A stretch of 9,352 bases of DNA from assembly GCA_963814985.1 (NCBI GenBank), contig CAWFFV010000066.1:1-9352 (forward strand), written 5' to 3'. The notes below the pieces were generated by a model. The model saw nothing but the letters and a program-made list of their open reading frames with translations. It did no database searches and was not told the origin of the DNA. Positions 5,794 through 9,352 of the stretch are shown piece by piece; within the stretch, counting starts at the first letter, position 1, and each line of letters starts with the position of its first letter. This DNA is from CAWFFV01 sp963814985. Lineage in GTDB: Bacteria; Chloroflexota; Ktedonobacteria; Ktedonobacterales; Ktedonobacteraceae. A program made the position numbers and the translations under genes.

Positions 5794-7037
5794 ATGCACG
5801 ATAGAGGCTATGCTATTGGACAACAGATCGGTAACTATCAGCTAATTGCGAAGATCGGCAGTGGCGCATATAGCTCGGTGTACCAGGGACGACATTACAT
5901 ATTTGAAGGTGGTCCTGTGGTGGCACTCAAGCTGTTATATGCCGATATCAATTCACCTGAGCAACAAAGAGAATTTGTTCAAGAGGCGCGTATCCTGCAT
6001 AAGCTCAAGCATCTGCATATTCTACCCATTATTGATGCAGGCATCGCTGAGGACATACCCTATCTGGTGATGGAATATATGGCTGGCGGCTCGCTGCAAG
6101 AGAAGATCCGCCAGCGGGCGGGGCGTCCTTTTGCGCTCAAGGAGGCGTTGATTATTCTCTCACAATTAGGGGCAGCGTTGCACTACGCACACCAGCAGAA
6201 TATAGTGCACCGCGATCTCAAGCCTGGTAATGTTCTGTTTACCGAGCGGGAGGAAGTGCGTCTGGCGGACTTTGGTCTCTCGGTCATATTAGTAACGGCG
6301 AGGACAGGGAATGTTGGAGCTCGCGGCACACCATCCTATATGGCCCCAGAGCAATTTGAAGGGAAGTTAAGTACCAAGAGCGATCAATATGCCTTAGGCT
6401 GTATTGCCTATGAAATTCTTACGGGTAGGAGACCATTCCATACGTCTCATCCGACATCAAGGCGATGTGGTACCAACATACGAAAGTTGCCCCTATACCG
6501 CCTCGACAGTTCAACCCGGAACTACCTTATGCAGTCGAACAGGCGATTCTTACAGCTATGGCAAAGGATCGGAATGAGCGGCATCGCGATGTCAGTGCGT
6601 TTTTGGAAGCTCTGAGTGCTGCACCTGTGACGAATATAGTTCTGCCTACGCCGCCAACTATGATGCCAGCTACACCATCAGCTATACCGATAGAACCGAT
6701 GCGTTTAGCCACAATGAAAAGAGCTGAAGCCTATTACAGGCGGGGGGATGGGTTGAGGAAGCGCAAGAAATATGAACACGCATTGGCAGCTTATGAGCAC
6801 GCACTACATGTGAACCCCATCCACGCCATGGCTTCCTATGGTAAGGGCCTTGTGCTCTACGGTCTGAAAAGGTACGAGGAAGCCCTGGAAGCCTATGAAC
6901 ATGCATTGCGCATTGATCCCAACAATGTTGAGGTCTACACCAGCAAAGGCCAGGTACTCTATGATCTAAAGAGATATGGGGAAGCTCTGGCGGTCTACCA
7001 ACAAGCATTGCTGGTCAATCGCCAGGGTTCAGGATAG
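5794..7037 (+). pseudogene. Ser/Thr kinase-TPR protein (unit 2), one frameshift in the kinase C-lobe
   Basis: A paralogue of kinase 1. ATG 5794 begins MHDRGYAIGQQIGNYQL. Kinase motifs: IGSGAYSSVY (Gly22 and Gly24 kept, third Gly is Ser27), Lys46, Glu64, HRDLKPGN, DFG, GTPSYMAPE. After HTSHP the frame breaks near 6453-6460, where unit 3 has one more base (CCGAGCATTGAGG against CCGACATCAAGG). Reading resumes as MWYQHTKVAPIPPRQFNP, then a short Pro-rich linker and three TPRs, ending at TAG 7035-7037. Restored length is about 414 aa. As written, the protein stops at 6615 without the end of the kinase domain or any TPR. The 5' part is almost identical to unit 3, while the last ~100 bp are identical to unit 1, so the gene is a mosaic. 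The stop lies 4 bp ahead of the unit 3 start. Confidence 0.88.
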
Positions 7038-7044
7038 TTATATG
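7031..7044 (+). other. Duplication junction: unit 2 3' end joined to unit 3 start
   Basis: The kinase 1 end reads GGTTCAGGATAATG and the kinase 2 leader reads CTTCAGGAACGTTATATG. Here they are joined as GGTTCAGGATAGTTATATG, removing the roughly 225-bp spacer. TTCAGGA is common to both parents, so recombination at this 7-bp homology is likely. The AGGA (7031-7034) inside the last codons of unit 2 keeps the normal 7-base distance to ATG 7042 and probably serves as the ribosome binding site, which would couple translation of the two kinases. Confidence 0.6.
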
Positions 7045-8387
7045 CACGATAGAGGCTATGCTATTGGACAACAGATCGGTAACTATCAGCTAATTGCGAA
7101 GATCGGCAGTGGCGCATATAGCTCGGTGTACCAGGGACGACATTACATATTTGAAGGTGGTCCTGTGGTGGCACTCAAGCTGTTATATGCCGATATCAAT
7201 TCACCTGAGCAACAAAGAGAATTTGTTCAAGAGGCGCGTATCCTGCATAAGCTCAAGCATCCGCATATTCTACCCATTATTGATGCAGGCATCGCTGAGG
7301 ACATACCCTATCTGGTGATGGAATATATGGCTGGCGGCTCGCTGCAAGAGAAGATCCGCCAGCGGGCAGGGCGTCCTTTTGCGCTCAAGGAGGCGTTGAT
7401 TATTCTCTCACAATTAGGGGCAGCGTTGCACTACGCACACCAGCAGAATATAGTGCGCCGCGATCTCAAGCCTGGTAATGTTCTGTTTACCGAGCGGGAG
7501 GAAGTGCGTCTGGCGGACTTTGGTCTCTCGGTCATATTAGTAACGGCGAGGACAGGGAATGTTGGAGCTCGCGGCACACCATCCTATATGGCCCCAGAGC
7601 AATTTGAAGGGAAGTTAAGTACCAAGAGTGATCAATATGCCTTAGGCTGTATTGCCTACGGAAATTCTTACGGGTAGGAGACCATTCCATACGTCTCATC
7701 CGAGCATTGAGGCGATGTGGTACCAACATACGAAAGTTGCCCCTATACCGCTTCGACAGTTCAACCCGGAACTACCTTATGCAGTCGAACAGGCGATTCT
7801 ACAGCTATGGCAAAGGATCGGAATGAGCGGCATCGCGATGTCAGTGCGTTTTGGAAGCTCTGAGTGCTGCACCTATGACGAATATAGTTCTGCCTACGCC
7901 GCCAACTATGATGCCAGCTACACCATCAGCTATACCGATAGAACCGATGCGTTTAGCCACAATGAAAAGAGCTGAAGCCTATTACAGGCGGGGGGATGGG
8001 TTGAGGAAGCGCAAGAAATATGAACACGCATTGGCAGCTTATGAGCACGCACTACATGTCAACCCCATCCACGCCATGGCTTCCTATGGTAAGGGCCTTG
8101 TGCTCTACGGTCTGAAAAGGTACGAGGAAGCCCTGGCTGCCTATGAACATGCATTGCGCATTGATCCCAACAATGTCGAGGTCTACACCAGCAAAGGCCA
8201 GGTACTCTATGATCTGGAGAGATATGAGGAAGCTCTGGCAGCCTATGAATACATATTGCGCATCGATCCCGACAATGCCAAGATCTACATGAGCAAGGGT
8301 GAAGTACTTGCCGATCTGCATCGGTACGAGGAAGCCCTGGCTGCCTACGAACAAGCATCGCTGATCAATCGCCTGGATCTAGAGTAA
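7042..8387 (+). pseudogene. Ser/Thr kinase-TPR protein (unit 3), three frameshifts and RRD in place of HRD
   Basis: The third paralogue, with ATG 7042 (MHDRGYAIGQQ). Its kinase half differs from unit 2 by only about four substitutions in 615 bp. One of these (7457) turns the catalytic-loop HRD into RRD at residue 139; Asp141, Lys46, Glu64 and DFG remain. The frame breaks three times relative to unit 2: an extra G near 7660-7661, a missing T near 7799 (CTTACAG to CTACAG), and a missing T in run 7849-7852. Reading then resumes as EALSAAPMTNIVLP with the Pro-rich linker and four TPRs (e.g. KRYEEALAAYEHALRIDPNN, HRYEEALAAYEQASLINR), one more than units 1 and 2. Stop TAA 8385-8387; restored length about 448 aa. 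As written, the product ends at 7677 inside the kinase C-lobe. The damage looks like real decay only if the indels are confirmed. Confidence 0.87.
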
Positions 8388-8445
8388 TGTGCTCTTTGAT
8401 CTGCATCGATATGAGGAAGCCCTTGTTGCGAAAAGTACTCTTTAG
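8388..8445 (+). pseudogene. Out-of-frame TPR remnant after kinase 3
   Basis: After the TAA, in another frame, the sequence reads VLFDLHRYEEALVAKSTL and then a stop. This is half of a TPR and aligns base for base in position with the remnant after kinase 1 (5569 onward). It marks an ancestral longer TPR domain cut short before the units duplicated. Confidence 0.6.
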
Positions 8446-8463
8446 TACATGAGGTGACTCGCT

Positions 8464-9352
8464 GTGCGTATTTTATTTGTGACTCCCTATGTGCCTTCTC
8501 GTATCCGGATAAGACCTTTTCATTTGATACAAGCACTTGCGACTTCGCATGAAATCTCACTTGTCTCACTACTATGTGACAAACATGAAGAAGAGTGGGT
8601 GCATGAGGTGTCAGAATATTGTACTTCTGTTGACCTCGTACCTCTTCCCAGGTGGCAAGCATATGCGAATTGTCTGAGAGCACTTTCCTCGTTGCTGCCC
8701 TTGCGTGTAGCTTATTATCAATCCTTAGCCTTTGTACAACGTATCCAGGAGGTAATTCAGAAGCAGAAGATTGAAGTCGTACATGGCGAGTTAATCAAGG
8801 TTGTCCCTGCATTACACAATCTTGACACAGGAAAATATTCCGATCCTCTATGATTTTGTTGACTGCATCTCCTCGTATTTACAGCAGCAGTGGAGTTCGT
8901 CTTGCAATCCGTTGCACAAAGCTTTTGTCTATACCGAACTGAAAAAGATGAGGCGCTATGAACAGCGTTCCATGGCGGTATTTGATCAGGCCATCATTAC
9001 TTCTGCCCATGATCGCAATTGCTTGATAGAGTCAGGCGAACAACCAGAGCATATTCAAGTTGTACCAAATGGCGTAGATATGGAATATTTTTATCCTCCA
9101 ATAATGCCAAGAGACTGTGATTCACTTGTTTTCTGTGCTAAAATGGACTACTACCCTAATTCGCAGGCTATCCTGCATTTTTGTCGTGAGGTACTACCAC
9201 GGGTTTGGGAGCGCCGACCGCAAGTACGCCTCACTATTGTTGGCAATAATCCGCCACAGGCGGTGCGTGGCCTGAATGCAGATCAGCGCATTATTGTTAC
9301 AGGTCATGTGCCGGACATTCGACCCTATCTTGGAAAAGCCTCACTTGCTCTA
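8464..9352 (+). pseudogene. GT4-like glycosyltransferase, one frameshift, 3' end outside the window
   Basis: A probable retaining nucleotide-sugar glycosyltransferase of the GT-B fold, involved in surface polysaccharide or glycoconjugate assembly at the inner membrane face. GTG 8464 (MRILFVTPYVPSRIRIRPFH) follows GAGGTG at 8451-8456, 7 bases away. The N-terminal part includes LIQALATSHEISLVSLLCD, PLRVAYYQSLAF and EVVHGELIKVVPALHNL. One extra base near 8832-8840 sends it to a TGA at 8851-8853. The +1 frame from 8843 (ILYDFVDCISSY) is then open to the window end, with EQRSMAVFDQAIITSAHD, VVPNGVDMEYFYPP, KMDYYPNSQAILHF, LTIVGNN and TGHVPDIRPYLGKASLAL. The order RIRxFHLIQALA / YDFVD / VPNGVDxxYF / MDYxPN / GHVPDIRPYL is that of the PEP-CTERM-associated-type (TIGR03087-like) GT4 group. 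The C-terminal donor-site Glu motif lies beyond the window. No link to the kinases is visible. Confidence 0.87.

Noticed and set aside
6682..7008. Minus-strand ORFs of 65-108 aa under the TPR regions (also 5342-5539 and 8052-8358)
   Set aside because: They recur because the TPR DNA itself is repeated; their Pro/His/Arg-rich wording is the antisense of TPR codons.
3803..8445. Array interpreted as a mobile element or a defence island
   Set aside because: No transposase, integrase, terminal inverted repeats, target duplication or nuclease is visible; tandem duplication of ordinary kinase-TPR genes explains the structure.
8345..8683. 112-aa minus-strand ORF opposite the kinase 3 end and the glycosyltransferase start
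   Set aside because: It overlaps two well-supported plus-strand coding regions antisense and has no family signature.

Overview
The window looks like chromosomal DNA from a Ktedonobacteria-type Chloroflexota bacterium. This is inferred from cytoplasmic Ser/Thr kinases fused to TPR repeats with a 'YMAPEQFEGK...KSDQYALGC' type C-lobe, plus a PPOX/F420-type reductase and NRPS accessory genes. I could not run a search, so the host call is an inference of moderate confidence.

Layout, left to right. (1) 21-445: a small PPOX/F420-dependent-type flavin-fold oxidoreductase, broken by two 1-base shifts. (2) 592-2034: an NAD(P)-dependent aldehyde dehydrogenase, broken by four shifts, with two palindromes just ahead of its ribosome binding site. 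(3) 2065-3251: a probable two-gene operon, a strong sigma70-like promoter (TTGACT-17-TATACT) followed by an MbtH-like protein (2190-2416) and a type II thioesterase (2499-3251). Both are accessory proteins of non-ribosomal peptide synthesis, and no synthetase is visible. (4) 3254-3643, minus strand: an intact RidA-family protein converging on the thioesterase. (5) 3803-8445: a tandem array of three Hanks-type Ser/Thr kinase-TPR genes. The first is intact, the second has one frameshift, the third has three. A degenerate tail fragment of a further unit lies upstream, and TPR debris follows the stop codons of units 1 and 3. (6) 8464-end: a GT4-like glycosyltransferase, frameshifted once and cut by the window edge.

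The kinase array is the most informative part. Units 2 and 3 are almost identical over their kinase halves. Unit 2 switches to unit-1-type sequence in its last ~100 bp. Unit 2 runs into unit 3 through a junction that deletes the usual ~225 bp spacer, so the two genes are only 4 bp apart. Unit 1 carries a 54-bp tandem repeat expansion in the linker between kinase and TPR domains. Together these show unequal recombination and/or gene conversion within the array, unless the assembler collapsed the repeats.

About 15 one-base shifts are spread over nearly every gene, many in homopolymers. Only the RidA gene and kinase 1 read cleanly. This pattern fits uncorrected sequencing indels at least as well as true gene decay, so the 'pseudogene' labels describe the sequence as given. 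I see no tRNA, rRNA, CRISPR array, transposase or origin.
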